Of a stretch of 64,000 nt of DNA, positions 45,940 through 58,400 are shown one piece after another. A program made the translations under genes and the position numbers. The first letter of the stretch is position 1. The number at the start of each line of letters is the position of its first letter. This DNA is from Phyllostachys edulis (taxonomy: Eukaryota; Streptophyta; Magnoliopsida; Poales; Poaceae), in assembly GCA_036346405.1 (NCBI GenBank), contig CM070559.1, positions 35,997,889-36,061,888 of the forward strand. Direction: 5' to 3'. The notes under the pieces were generated by a model. That model was not told where the DNA came from. It worked only from the letters and a program-made list of their open reading frames with translations, and did not search any database.

Positions 45940-48900
45940 AGCCGAAGGGTTGATGCTGTTCTTTCACATCTGTCACTGCTCAAGTCGAAGAGTTGATGAT
46001 CCTTTTTTCTCTTAGTATATTCATGCACATAGATTGGTGTAACTATTCTCGGTGTAATGCATGATATTTGATGAGTCATACACGAGTCTCTGATCCCACT
46101 AGCTTGCAACTGCACAATGCACATGCAGTACTGGGGACGACCTGTCTGACCGGGAGCGCCTTGGGTGTGGTGGTTGCCGTCCTGAGAGCTTGCCTAGTCC
46201 AGGCAGGGATTCCAGGTCCAGACGTTTGAAAACAAACGCCTGGAAGCCAGGCGAGCGATCCAGCATCATCTTCCTCTAGTCGCCTTCTCTAATGACCTGC
46301 ATCTCGCCGCCGATGAGGTCGTGGGCCTGCTCCCGCCGCTACCGAGGTCGCAGGCCCACTCCCGTCATCAATCGCCGCCTGCATCCCGCCTCCTCCTCCT
46401 CGCTCGGCCGCCGCTGCCACAACACCAATCCTGCCGCAACCTCGTCCTCACCCACGCTAGCTCTGCCATGACCTCCTCACCACGCCCGCGCCACCACCTG
46501 AGCCTCGCATGCGCTCGATTCAGTGAAATCAGAGGAAGATTTGGGGATGAGGAAGGAAGGATTTGGGGATGAGGACCAATACTAAAGTGGTGCTTATGAA
46601 AGAGTATTTCAAGCTTTTTATGCTTTCTTGTTCTCAAAATGTGATTTTTTAATTTTATGCTTTCTTCAACCGAGGTCTCCAATAAAACAACATATCCTCG
46701 TGCTTACTTGGCCAGAAAAAAATAATCAGAATTTCAAGCTACCTCTAAGCATCACTTTTTTGCCTGGCATGAAGCTCAGGGTGGTAACCAATCTCGCCTT
46801 GTTTTGTTCGTACTAGATGCTTGCCCGTGCCTTGGCGCGGAGACACGAAAGACTATAGCATGTGAAGAAGAAAACAAAACTGCTCTAGCATTGGGACTTA
46901 TGTAATACTTCCATTAGCAGTTGTTTGCACATATAGTGTTTTACAAAAAAATGGTAAAAAATCAACCATCTCAATGTAGCCGTGAATGAACTCTAGACCT
47001 ATACGTAGAAGAGATGTATCTGCAATGTTGCACAACATGCAGTAGGGCATAACTTCAACTCACTATTGTGGGTAGGCTATACCCCATAACCTAAGAAGTA
47101 AATCAATAATCCTAAATTATGAAATTGTGTTATCGATGCTGCTTCCAGTAAGTCATATGAGTTGAAGGGTGTCAACCATGCTCTATCTTTTAACACCCCA
47201 AGCGAATCAACCTTACAATCATGAAATTAAGTATAAGTTAGAAACATAAGCAATAAGGTTGCATAAGTAGGTGTATATCCATAAGACTGAAAATCCGGAA
47301 CAATGGTAGAACAGCGACAGCTCGAATCTATTATTTGGAAGGGATACAAATGCCCAAGATACAGCTTCCACTTGCAATTATATTGGTATAAGCCTTAGTT
47401 TAACCCACAACCTGGCATCGATATCAAAATCACAAACCCAAACTAGCACAATGACCGATAGAACACTAAACTTTAAGGACCTAGCCAATGCCATGTGTGC
47501 ACCACCAACCTAACGAAGGCTAATTTGCTACTTGAAAAAAAAGAATGAATTAGCCAATTCAATGTATTTTCTTTGTCAATAGTTAATCCTGAGATAAACA
47601 CAATATAGACAGCAAGGCCTCCCAGATGGAAAAATAGCATACACATTTGTTGCACTAACAGATACATATCCTCTCTGTAGTAATATGAATTAAGCCCATA
47701 AGGTAGTCTGCTTCCATGAACACAAATAACCAAATCCTAAAAGCTGGATTGAGGGGTGGGCTATAACAAAGTCAGCCTGCTGATCTTCCCTTTATTGTAC
47801 AAAATCTAATTATTTTGAAAGAACTAAAAATATGGTTTGTTATTATAAATACGTCAATTTCTCTGTTCTGCACCAAATCCTAACAACCCATTGATAAACC
47901 CCACATTTCAGCATAAAAGAAGAAAAGAAGAACATCTAACTGATTTGAAATAAATTAGTACATCTAACCGGTTCATCAGGCACTGAACCACAATCAGGGC
48001 ATTGCAACTTGACATAGCTAGTGGTAAAAACAATAAGTCACTATCTTTTTTTTAAAGTCTATTTCCTGAAGCTTAGCAGAAAAGAATAGAATTCCAGCCT
48101 AGAATATTCCAATCAATAGAATTCCAGCTTAGCAGATTGAAACTGAACCTTTCTAGGAGAACTTGGTAGACATGTGGTAATTGCATCAGCCTAAATGGGA
48201 CTGCAGGGGTAGAAAAGAGAACAACTCTGTATTTACTGGATCTGTAGTCTTCACAGCAATGTTGAGACCAATTTAAGGCGAGCAATGTCCAGATTCATCT
48301 TGGAGAATCAGATCCAATGACAGAATCCGAAACAGGTGTTCGAATTCTCTTATTCCATACATCCCCATTACCAACAAAGAACTGCCTTCCGCTGTGGTAT
48401 TATTCAAGTAAAGATGTGATTCTTCCCCCAAATATTAGAACTGTCATATAAGGGTGCTGAAGAAGACGATCTTAGCAGCTCACCTCCGAAGATAAGGATA
48501 CGTCAATCTCCGGACCATATCTTTTGGATGGCAAGAGGGATTGATGTAGTGTCATAAGGGTGCTGAGGGATTGGACCACACCTACGTGGCCGCGGCATGC
48601 GGATTCTCCCACAGAGAGTTTCGTTCGTTCACCTGCAGCACAACACCAAGCCAAACAAATGAACAATAAAACAGATTGCGTGCACATAGATTCCTTCAGA
48701 TGCATGCTGAAATCAACATTAGTTTACATGGGGCTAGTGGAGCCGAATCCCATCTTTACGGCACAGGAAGGGCGCGTTGTAGGTCCAACAACGACACAAG
48801 TGTAAGCAACAAGCTGATGAAATCTTGATGAAGCATGATGGAGATGAGGCAATCAATAACTCACGAGGCGTGACCAAACGGAAGGGGTGGAGAAGAGCGC

Positions 48901-49800
48901 AGCAAGGACGAGGCATGCGACGACGGCGACTGTGATCGATGAGGAGGCGGAGGCAGAGGGCGACTGGGGTCCTCGGCGCTAGGAGGAGCGGACAGGGGGC
49001 GGAAGGGTACCTCTGGTGGAAGGGAGGGAGGCGAGGCGGGCCGTCCTTGCCGCCGCCGCCGCGGGGGGAGGCAGCGAAGGGGGAGGAGGCGGGCGCGACC
49101 TCCATGGCGCGAGGGGCTGCTGTTTCTTCGCGTCCCCCGCTTCTTCCGTCGCGGTGCGAGGAGAGTATCGCGGTTGCGGTGGTAGTGAGAGTTGGTTGGA
49201 TTTGCTCTCGAGTGGCATCACGTGGGCTGGAGAAAAGCGTGAACGCGGCCGCCCTCTCGTGACAGGTGCGCGAAAAACGAGGTGTCAGAATCACGTGGAC
49301 TCGATGAGACCCGACGTGGGAGCGCTCCGCCATGAATCGAAGGGACAAGCACGAATGGAAATCATTGAACGGCTCACAACAGAAGCAAAATCGCAGGCAA
49401 ACGAAACCGCCGAACGATCGGACAGTCATGAATAGCAGACGCGGGAAATCGAACGCCCAAAAGAAAACCGGGTGACGTGGCCACTCTGGCTGAGCTCGAA
49501 GTGAGCCCCTTTTTATATAGAAAGAGCGGCAACTTGACATCAAAGCTCGCACTAGTACAAATGATTCTTCCTACTTGCAATTTTTAGAAGTCATCAATAA
49601 AATTAAACTGCAAACCTAAATTGCACAATACCTAGTTGCTTTCTATGTTTTTTTTTTGACAGGGTTGCTTAATTATGGTTAGCCTGCATTTGCCAACCAC
49701 TACATGATTATTACTGCGAGTTGCCACGTCTATATATGTAGGTGATAGTATAGTGTGGATTTATATTGCTATTACAGCTAGATAGAGTAACAGTAGTCGT
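45940..49800. other. Intergenic stretch without a confident gene
   Basis: After the 3' end of the A20/AN1 paralogue, 46300-46570 is a CG-rich patch, 46820-48500 is AT-rich and featureless, and 48900-49300 is again CG-rich. A minus-strand start at 49105 gives a short Pro/Gly-rich peptide to a possible GT donor (49011-49010). It could be the first exon of a gene, but no further exon with a motif was found. Confidence 0.4.
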
Positions 49801-49847
49801 AGGTGATGGTAGATCAGAGAGTACTGTGTAGTTAGCAGCGAACGGAA

Positions 49848-51198
49848 ATGGCAAACGACTCGCGTGTCCGGGTGATGAGCCGGAGCCTCGTGAAGTCGTC
49901 CGGCTCCTCCATGGCGCCGCGCGTCCTCGCCGTTTCCAACCTCGACCTGATTCCTCGCACCATCCAGGTGTCCATATTCTACATCTACCGCAAGCCCTTG
50001 GTCGGCGGCTTCGACGACGTCGTCGCCGCCTTCAAGCGCACACTGCCGTCCCTGCTCAACTACTTCTTCCCCCTCGCCGGCCGCATCGTGGCTGAACCGC
50101 GCTCTGGGCTCCCGGAGGTGCAATGCGGCAACCAAGGCGTGGAGCTCGTCGTCGGCGATGTCGGCGTGGCCCTGCCGAGCCTGGACTACGGCGCGCTGGG
50201 CGCGTCATTGTCGAGGATCGGCGTCCGCGTCCCGTACGCCGCCGACGTCGCGCTGTCGGTGCAGGTGGTGTCGTTCGCCTGCGGCGGGTTCGCCGTGGCG
50301 TGGGGCACCAACCACCTGCTCGTGGACGGGCGCGGGCTGTTCATGCTGGCGAGCGTGTGGTCCGAGCTCGCGCGGTCCGGGACGCTAGCCGCCGTCGGCG
50401 GGGCCCCGAACCACGACCGATCCGTGTTCCGCCCCCGCGCCCCGCCGTCGTACAGCTCCTCGCTCGGCGAGGCGTTCACGCTGTTGGACGGCGAGCATCT
50501 GGTCAACGCCCTCACAAGCGAGAGCAGCTTCGTCCAGCGCCTGTACTACGTCGAGGCGCGGGACCTCGCCATGCTGCGCGCGCAGGCGAGCAGTGAGGCG
50601 GCCGGCGAGCCCCGCGCGACCCGCGTCGAGGCGGTGTCCGCGTACCTGTGGACGGTCCTTGCCGCCGTCGTGGGCACGTCCGACGCGAGCTGCCGCATGG
50701 GCTGGTGGGTGGATGGGCGGTCTGGCTCACGGCGCCGGCGTACAACGCCGCCATGCGCAACTACATCGGCAACGTCACGACGTCCGCGCTTGCGGAGGCG
50801 AGCGTGGAACGATCCAGCGGGGGCTGCTCCCGGACGTCGCGTCAATGGTGCGGGAGGCGATCACGGCGAGGGCCACGGACGAGCACTTCCAAGAGCTGGT
50901 GGCCGTCGGGCTGGGGAGCCCGGCGGTGGCCGTGACGTCGTTCGCCTCGTTCCGTCTCGACACGGACTTCAGCTTCGGGCACGCCTCGCTGGCGATGCCG
51001 ACGTCGCCGGCCGGGAGGCTCTGCTCCGGCTTCGTGCAGATCATGTCGCGCCCGAGAGGCGACGGGTCGTGGTTCGTCAGCGCGCTCGTGTGGCCGAGGC
51101 TCGCCGCCGCGCTCGACTCCGAAGAGCAGCGCATCTTCAAGCCGGTCACCGCGGAGTATATCGGCCTCAGGGCAGCAAGTCAGCATAGCCGGCTCTGA
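49848..51198 (+). pseudogene. BAHD acyltransferase with two frameshifts
   Basis: BAHD enzymes move an acyl group from acyl-CoA to plant metabolites in the cytosol. The first frame, from ATG 49848, runs through RSLVKSSGS, YFFPLAGRI and the catalytic HxxxD motif (NHLLVDGRG, His156 and Asp160). It is lost near 50730 after GWWVDGR. The next part (LTAPAYNAAMRNYIGNV) lies in another frame. A second shift near 50806, apparently one missing base in a GTGGAAACG-type context, moves to the third frame, with GLLPDVASMVREAI and the DFGWG-equivalent DFSFG (about 50970), ending TGA at 51198. Counted across frames the length (about 450 codons) is normal and the conserved motifs are kept, so the breaks look recent. 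A sequencing error is the alternative. Confidence 0.85.
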
Positions 51199-51559
51199 TG
51201 TATCATCAGAGTCCCATAAAGAAACTGCTCTGCACTATTGAATTGCAAAATTGTTGTTTAAATCTTCTGTAGCGATGCTTCATATGAACAATTTAATCGG
51301 CCATACTTTGGGTCTTGATAAGCTCTTTAGTTAATTAATTAGTGATGCTTCACTGCACATGCGACAACAGAAGATGTGTACCAATCAGACGATCATCCAA
51401 TCAGAAGTATGCAATGATCACATAATCTATTTTGATCGTTTAATCAGTAAAAATTGTAGAAGACTAAGAAACCTCTCGATTGCAATTCTCAGTTCTTGAT
51501 TACAATTTACAAAAGACAAGCGGTAACTACAAGTACAAGCTAGCCGTGCATGCATGCGC
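51199..51559. other. No gene seen
   Basis: AT-rich 3' flanking sequence between two convergent pseudogenes; nothing recognisable. Confidence 0.5.
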
Positions 51560-52013
51560 CCTCCGGCCGCCTTCAAATCTTGGCGATCTTGGGCGCGACG
51601 ACGACCGGTTACGCTTTCGGCGATCCGCTTCATGATCGGCCTTCTTGTAGTCGGCCGCAGCGTCTTGCGTCGTCGCGTGCGGTGCATCGAGCGAAGCGTG
51701 CGCGGCACCGGCACGCGAACCCCAGTAGGCCCACCTTCTTCCGGCATGCCGCGCACCTGTTTGCCGCCGGTTTCTCAGTCGCTGGGGCCGGGGCGGCGGC
51801 GGCGTCCTGACAGCTCCCCAGTTCCCTGCGCGCGGGCGAGGCCCGTATCCTCTCCACTTCGGCGGCGTTGGCGACCGCGTCGAGGTGGTCCCGGTAGCAC
51901 CGCGAGCACAGGTTCTTTGTCTCCGAGGTCCCGAAGAACCCGCAGTTGTTCGCGCACGGGGCCACGGCGCCGGCGCCGGCGTGGCAGACGAACCTCAGCT
52001 GCTTCTCCGCCAT
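51560..52013 (-). pseudogene. A20/AN1 paralogue, minus strand, frameshifted AN1
   Basis: Start ATG at 52013 (MAEKQLRFVCHAGAG). The A20 finger is complete (CANNCGFFGTSETKNLCSRC) and the AN1 finger begins normally (CAACRKKVGLLGFACRC). The frame is then lost, and the open frame ends at 51630 after 127 codons. Beyond the break, the codons for DYKKADHEAD are seen in another frame and remnants of a VVVAPKI-like tail reach about 51565. Several small indels are therefore needed to explain it. The A20 half could still fold, so a truncated product is possible. The gag-only copia sits 114 bases upstream of the ATG. Confidence 0.85.
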
Positions 52014-52126
52014 CAAGATTGCTAGGGTGCACAGAAGCTTGGAAGTAGAGAGCGCCAGGGAATGGCGCCACCGCCATTCGAGGTGGACTCCGACTCCCAG
52101 TCTGCGCCCTGACGCAACGCGGCAAC

Positions 52127-52514
52127 TGTTAGGAATAATCAAGTTCGGCAGTTTTGCATGTATTAGTTGAGTTGGTCAGTTTGTTAGTCATGTTAATTAG
52201 TTTTGCATGAACGGATGCATTTAGTTGAATAGGTACTCAATGCGTGTGTTACTAGTGTGTGAGTGCATGAGTTACTAGTGTGTGAGTGCATAGGTTACGA
52301 GTGCATTAGTGTGATATTAGTGGTAATACGTTAGTGTTGCATGAGTGCTTTATATATCGCTGCAGTTGTGTTGTTTCAGTGTGGAGTGAATAACAGAGAA
52401 CAAAAGTGAAAAGAGACCAAGCAGTTGCGGTCTCGCAAAACTTTCCGTGTTCCTGCCGTGTGTTCATCTTCCACCTTCCGTGAAAGTGTGCGTCCACGGG
52501 TGGAATTTCCAACA
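52127..52514 (+). repeat. Left LTR of the gag-only copia
   Basis: 388 bp, contains a CTTTATATATCG box near 52350 and a short internal tandem ACTAGTGTGTGAGTGCAT repeated twice. Confidence 0.9.
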
Positions 52515-52547
52515 ATTGGTATCAGAGCCTGAGTTCTTGATCCGTGT

Positions 52548-53425
52548 ATGCCCAAGATCATGCCGCGCTCTCCGGGAAGTGGTGTCACCGGTGATGATGC
52601 GACATCGAGTCGCACCGTCGTTACCGGCGGTGGTTCGTCGAGGGTACCGGGAAGAGAAAGCAGCGTCTCTCTTCAATACCCTATGCTGAACAAGAGCAAC
52701 TATGGCGCGTGGGAAATCAAGATGAAGGTGTTCATGAAGGCACAAGGTGTTTGGGAAGCTGTGGTGGCCGGCGACGTTGATGAGCGCCAAGATCAGATGG
52801 CTCTTGCGGCCATCTTTCAAGGAGTCCCGAGGAGACTCTCCTCCTACTCGCCCGAAAAGGAGACGGCGAAGATGCGTGGGACACGCTCAAGGCGATGTAT
52901 GTCGGCACCGATCAAGCGTCAGGGAGCGCGTGCGCACCCTCAAGAGCGAGTTCGAGGCTTTGCGCATGAAGGAACGAGTCGGTGGACAACCGCCGTGAGA
53001 TTGACGACTCTCGTCAACCAGATTCGTGGTCTTGGTGAAAAGATGGAGGAGAGCTACGTCGTGAAGAAGCTTCTCATGTTGTCCCGAGCAAAGTACTGCA
53101 GATTGTCTCAACCATTGAGCAATTTGGGGACTTGAAGACAATGATGGTGGAAGAAGCGTCGGCCGTCTCAAGGCGATGAGGAGCGTCTCGTGGTATGGCG
53201 GCAACAACGACGATGAACAACTTCTCTAACGCGCCGAGTGGGAGGTCCAATCGGCGAAGAATAGAGACGGTGAGCCGGCCGTAGGAATCGTAAATTCGAT
53301 AAGGCTAAAGTAAGATGCTACAATTGCAACAACTATGGGCATTTTGCTTCCGAATGCCGCAACAAGAAGGAGGAACAAGCGCATCTCATGGAGGCGGATG
53401 CCGACGATGAACCGACGCTGCTGTG
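52548..53425 (+). pseudogene. Copia gag (UBN2-type) with zinc knuckle, frameshifted
   Basis: Begins at ATG 52548; KSNYGAWEIKMKVFMKAQGV matches copia gag. The frame shifts near 52870 and again around 52925-52980; conserved pieces such as RVRTLKSEFEALRMKE and LTTLVNQIRGLGEKMEESYV lie in different frames. Near the end is a CCHC knuckle CYNCNNYGHFASEC (about 53315-53356) followed by an acidic tail. The gag of this copy is dead. Confidence 0.8.
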
Positions 53426-53449
53426 AAGCCATCTTGATTAGGGGGAGAT

Positions 53450-53837
53450 TGTTAGGAATAATCAAGTTCGGCAGTTTTGCATGTATTAGTTGAGTTGGTC
53501 AGTTTGTTAGTCATGTTAATTAGTTTTGCATGAACGGATGCATTTAGTTGAATAGGTACTCAATGCGTGTGTTACTAGTGTGTGAGTGCATGAGTTACTA
53601 GTGTGTGAGTGCATAGGTTACTAGTGCATTAGTGTGATATTAGTGGTAATACGTTAGTGTTGCATGAGTGCTTTATATATCGCTGCGGTTGTGTTGTTTC
53701 ATTGTGGAGTGAATAACGAGAGAACAAAAGTGAAAAGAGACCAGCGATTGCGGTCTCGCAAAACTTTCCGTGTTCCTGCCGTGTGTTCATCTTCCACCTT
53801 CCGTGAAAGTGTGCGTCCACGGGTGGAATTTCCAACA
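53450..53837 (+). repeat. Right LTR of the gag-only copia
   Basis: Same length as the left LTR, with single-base differences (for example GCTGCGG against GCTGCAG near 53685). Confidence 0.9.
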
Positions 53838-53842
53838 GCAAC

Positions 53843-55486
53843 GGTATCTAATTTACAAGAGCACCCTTGTACATTATCTAATTAATATACAAAAAACTCC
53901 TTGTACCTTAACTATTTACATCAACACCTTTGTACCTTGTCGCATTTACAGCTAAGTCCTTGTACCTTATCCGTGTCCCTTACGGCTTCCGCGGTTGTTT
54001 CGATAAACCTTTGCCGTCGGCTCATACATTCTCCTCCTAGCCAGCGTGCCCTGCGACCGCAGAGCCCTCCCTTTCAGCAGAATCTGCACCCATATCCCTC
54101 GCCAAGAACCGTCGCCGCCCTGCAGGCGTGCGGCGGCTTCAGCGCCCGTGCTTCAGGGCCGCCGGGATCGGCCGAGCAGCTTCGAATCGCGTGCCGCTGC
54201 TCCTCTGATCGAGAACGAGCCGCCCAGCCTCACTTGAAAAGGTAAGCGCATCAACAGGTATTATGATGAGCACATTGGTGAAATTCGTGAGCTTTTTAGT
54301 AAGAGTTCAATTGTGAAGTGTGATTAATTCCCTTGCGATGATGTTCTGATAGGAGCAGAGCTTGAATGAATGACCTGCCCTTCGCCGGTGGGATGTGCCA
54401 TGGGAGTGGCCGACCATTTCGCTCACCATGGTGGCCTGCGCAGTAAGGTACTATACTTTTTGCCGATGGCTAGAGGCGCCAAGCGGGCCGTGCACGATGG
54501 GCGACAAGACGCACTTCTTTCATGGGCACGACCGCAGTGCCGAGACGCGATGCGGCACTATTCATAGGTCGGGTCGACCGCAAGACGATAGTCCGGGCGT
54601 GCTGGCCGACACCCGACGACGGTACGTAAGACTAAGATTTAAGATCTGTACTTGCCTAGCTCCTAAGACGACCAGCATTACCTGACACGGCCCATTAGGC
54701 ACGCGACAACGCTTTTAATATACATATGTAATTTTATTTTTATTTATTAATATCTATATGATTTTCTTTCCATTTTAATACTTATATGGTTTTATTTTGT
54801 AGTTTTTAAATTTTATATAGTTCATTTTATAAGTATATATAAATTTATTTTGGTTTTTAAATATATGTATATTTTTTCTAGGATTGTTTTCAATTTTTCA
54901 TGTCTTATGAGCTAAATGACAAATGTTTTAACAAGCTAGCTATTTCAACATTAATAAAATTCTATTACATTTTCAATATGGTTGTCTCGTTTTTTCCAAT
55001 TTTCATGTCGACTTCAATTCTACACATTTTTCTAATTTTTAAGAATTTTTGGAATTTTTGGTTTTTTTTTACATTCCGGCCAAATGGGCTAAGCAGGCCA
55101 CATTTGGCCGATGGGCTAAACGGGTCGTCTTCCAAGACAGCACGCAATAGTAGTCGGCAGAATGGCCGGCAGAATGGTAAGCGTCTTCGTGACCCGAAAT
55201 CTTGCATTTGGCCACCTTTAGCCGCCTCTGCCGATGGCTTCTCCTTGACGCAATAAAAACCGAATCAGAGCACTTTTCGGTCCGATTGGTATTCTGTTTT
55301 TAGTAATCTGTTTTTTCGGTGAAAACTGTCTAAAAACCGACAAAACCGCATCTTCCTTCATCTCTGATGCTACTCGCTCGACCAAGCCACCCACCCTCTC
55401 CCCAGTCCCCACGGGCCACGACCCAACTGGTACGCAGCGCCCCACTAGACACTAGTGCCGTACATAGCGGCTGGGGCGGTAGGATT
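53843..55486. other. No gene confidently seen
   Basis: 53850-53970 repeats the phrase CTTGTACCTTA with spacers of 20-30 bases. 54010-54240 is CG-rich and ends at a possible GT donor (AAAAGGTAAGC, 54243), so it may be an exon fragment. 54700-55080 is strongly AT-rich, and the rest has no motif. Confidence 0.4.
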
Positions 55487-55496
55487 TTTTTTTTGA

Positions 55497-58400
55497 GAGA
55501 GAATGCCGACAATTTATTAATCATAAAACATCGTTATAAAGAGTCTTCCGGATACACTCCGGTACATCATTACGAATAAAAGAGCTAACGGAATGCTCAC
55601 AAGATCTAGCCAGAGTATGCGCTGCCACATTCACCATACGACAGTGGTGGACCCAGGATTAAATCTTATTTACGGCGGTGTCGTTTCCTCACTGGACACC
55701 ACCTCGTCGCGCACCGCTAGGGTTTGGTCGCTCGGTCCTCGCTTGATGGCTTGACACATTGCGTTGAGCTTTTGTTCAACTAAACTCTTTTTTAGATAAA
55801 AGTGCTCAATGAACTAATAAAATGAATCCTTTTGGAATACGTAAACGTCCTAGACGCATTAATCACTCATATTACTCCATTTACATCTTTTCAGGGTTCT
55901 TATGAAATTATGATCTAGGATGATTGCTTAGTATAAATACGAAAAGAACAATTCAAACGGAACACCATGCAAGTACTTACTGGCCGCCTCACCGACACCG
56001 CCCGCCCCCCTCGGCCTCACAAAGGCGATCGTGTATCTTTTCTGAATTTGCCAGCATAAAAAAACATATGTGTTACCATCCCATGAATTATGGGATCATA
56101 TGCTGTTCAATGTTTAGGGATTCAGATTCCCAGGTTTGTTATACATATATGCATGCCTACTTGCTGAATTAGTTGATTGGATGAAAACTTTGATCTCCAT
56201 ATACAAATTAAGAACAGAAAACAATACTACAAATAATGGGGAATATATACCATAACAAAGCCTTTAGCAGCGTGTTGTGAGATGATAAACCTGCTAAAGG
56301 TCATGACAAATTTTTTAAGGCATTTTCGTCATGCTTATATGCCCAATCTCACTCACAAGTCACTCACAAGTCACAAACAAGTCACAATCTCCTTCTCACA
56401 ATATCAATTCTCCTCGACCTCGTCCATGATCCATGATTCGGCTCCTTTGGCCGGATCGCTCTCTCAGCTGCCGCTCCACCACGCCCACACTGCGCGCCAC
56501 ACCGGTGTGCCACCGCCACACGTAGCCTTTCGCCAGCTACCGCCTGCGTTGTCGCGCCCGGTCGTCGCTTTTCACATAGCCTTCGCCCTCTGATCTGCCG
56601 CCATTGCGTCGCCCATGAAGGCCGACATGCCTTGACCCTTCACCTTGTCATTTGTGTCGCTCGCTCGTGCGCCGCCGCCGCCTAGGTTAGAAATTGGGGC
56701 AAATGGAATGGGGATTGGGGACGCCATCGCATGTCCGCACCGCCCGCTGGCCGAAAGGAAGGGGGGGGGGGTATCGTCGGCGGCTACCTTTTGCGGCCGC
56801 CTGGCCTTGCCCGATTGCTGGGTCCGCCCCTGCCATACGACTAACACGTCGAAAAACAACCGAGGAAAAGCCTTCTGCTATAGACTTGATATCAGAGATA
56901 ACCGCCCCAACAGAGAATCGGTCCTGCCTCGACAAATTCAACCGTTGCACCATAGACAAGCAGTCAGAAGCAAGGATGACATTTTGATATCCTTCATCAC
57001 GGGCGAGGGTTGTTGCACGACGAAACGCCAATGCTTCTGCTAACTCCGGCACAGTAATCCCATCAAGGCGCTTGCTATAGGCAGCTAAGCATTTACCAAA
57101 TAGTGTTGCATCGATATTAATAAGGACCGTACCTGCCGGCGGCGGAGTCCATTTAGGGACTAAAAGCAAAGACTCACACCTATGAACTGGATCCGGATTG
57201 AAGATATGTAACACTATCAGCTCAACATAAGCTTTAATTTTCGCAGCCACCCTTCGAGGATGCAACAAGTCTTCATCGTTTCATGCACCATTACGGGCCT
57301 CCCAAATATACCACAGAGTAACCGCAAGAACCGTTGCCTCCCGACCCGAGTAACGTCTCAGGAAATCGAAAAGCCACTGTTTTGCACAATTTAATGTCCT
57401 GCGGTAGAGATGAAATCCATACTCCAATTTCACTTCACGCCAAACTTCACGAGCAAACTGGCAAAATAGGAAGGCATATTCGATACGCTCCTCCCTCCCA
57501 CAGAAGACACATGTATCATTCACTGGGATATGCCTCCATTTCAGCTGGAAACCACACGGTAGGCAGTCATGTGCGAAGCGCCCCAATAGAATTTTCATCT
57601 TGTTCAGTGCCTTTATAGCCCAGAGTGACTTCCAATGTTTTTCATCCGCGTCATACGCTGAGGACAGACCACAACTAGAGCTGCTTCGAGAGGAATAAAA
57701 GCCCTATATCCAAGCTAAAAAATATGCAGAACTGACCGTGTAAGATCCATGTCTTGTATGTGGCCATAAAGCAAAATCCTCACTGTCTTGTCTACTAATG
57801 GGCACCTGGATAATCTGATCAGCAACCACTTCAGGAAAGATAGAACGAACTAGGTCAACATCCCAAGAACCATGCTCCTCCTATATAAGAAAATCAACTG
57901 TTTGATCCGCAGGTAGGGGCATCAACGGCTGAACCAGATTGGGTGTGCTGCCAGGAATCCAGTTATCAGATAAGATTTTAATACTTTTACCATTGCCGAC
58001 TCCCCATCGTATACCCTTCCATAGCAATTCCTTCACAAAGCAGACACTCCTCCAAGTATAAGAAGAAGATCTTGGACGAGGGGCATCCCAAAAATCACAA
58101 CTAGGAAAGTAACGACCCTTCAACACATTAGCACAAAGTGACTCCAGCTCCGTCATTAGCCGCCAGCCCTGACGACCTAACATGGCTTGATTGAAGAGCA
58201 CAAGATCATGAAAACCTATGCCGTCCAAAGCTTTAGGTGTAGACAGCCAGTCTCATGATCGCCAATGCATTTTCTTTTTGTCGTTCTCAACACCCCACCA
58301 GTGATTAGCGATGGAGGTTTTCATTTTCTCACATGTCGAGATTGGCAGCTGGAAACAGCTTATAACATAAGTTGGAATAGCCTGGATCACTGATTGTAAC

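Larger units (their letters stand above)
52127..53837 (+). mobile_element. Gag-only copia-type retrotransposon, 1.7 kb
   Basis: Two 388-bp LTRs (52127-52514 and 53450-53837), both TGTTAGGAATAATC to TTTCCAACA, enclose 935 bp. A 5-bp repeat GCAAC flanks the whole (52122-52126 and 53838-53842). ATTGGTATCAGAGCC follows the left LTR (initiator-Met primer site), and a purine tract TAGGGGGAGAT precedes the right LTR. Only gag sequence is present, with no protease, integrase or RT. The LTRs differ at only a handful of positions, so insertion was recent. It must have used enzymes from another element. Confidence 0.9.

Noticed and set aside
46811..46860. GCTTGCCCGTGCCTTGGCGCGG as a MITE end
   Set aside because: It resembles a common grass repeat, but no second end or target duplication could be found.
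48734..49552. 272-codon minus-strand frame
   Set aside because: No recognisable domain; stops are rare because of CG-rich sequence. Only a short possible first exon inside it was kept as a weak remark.
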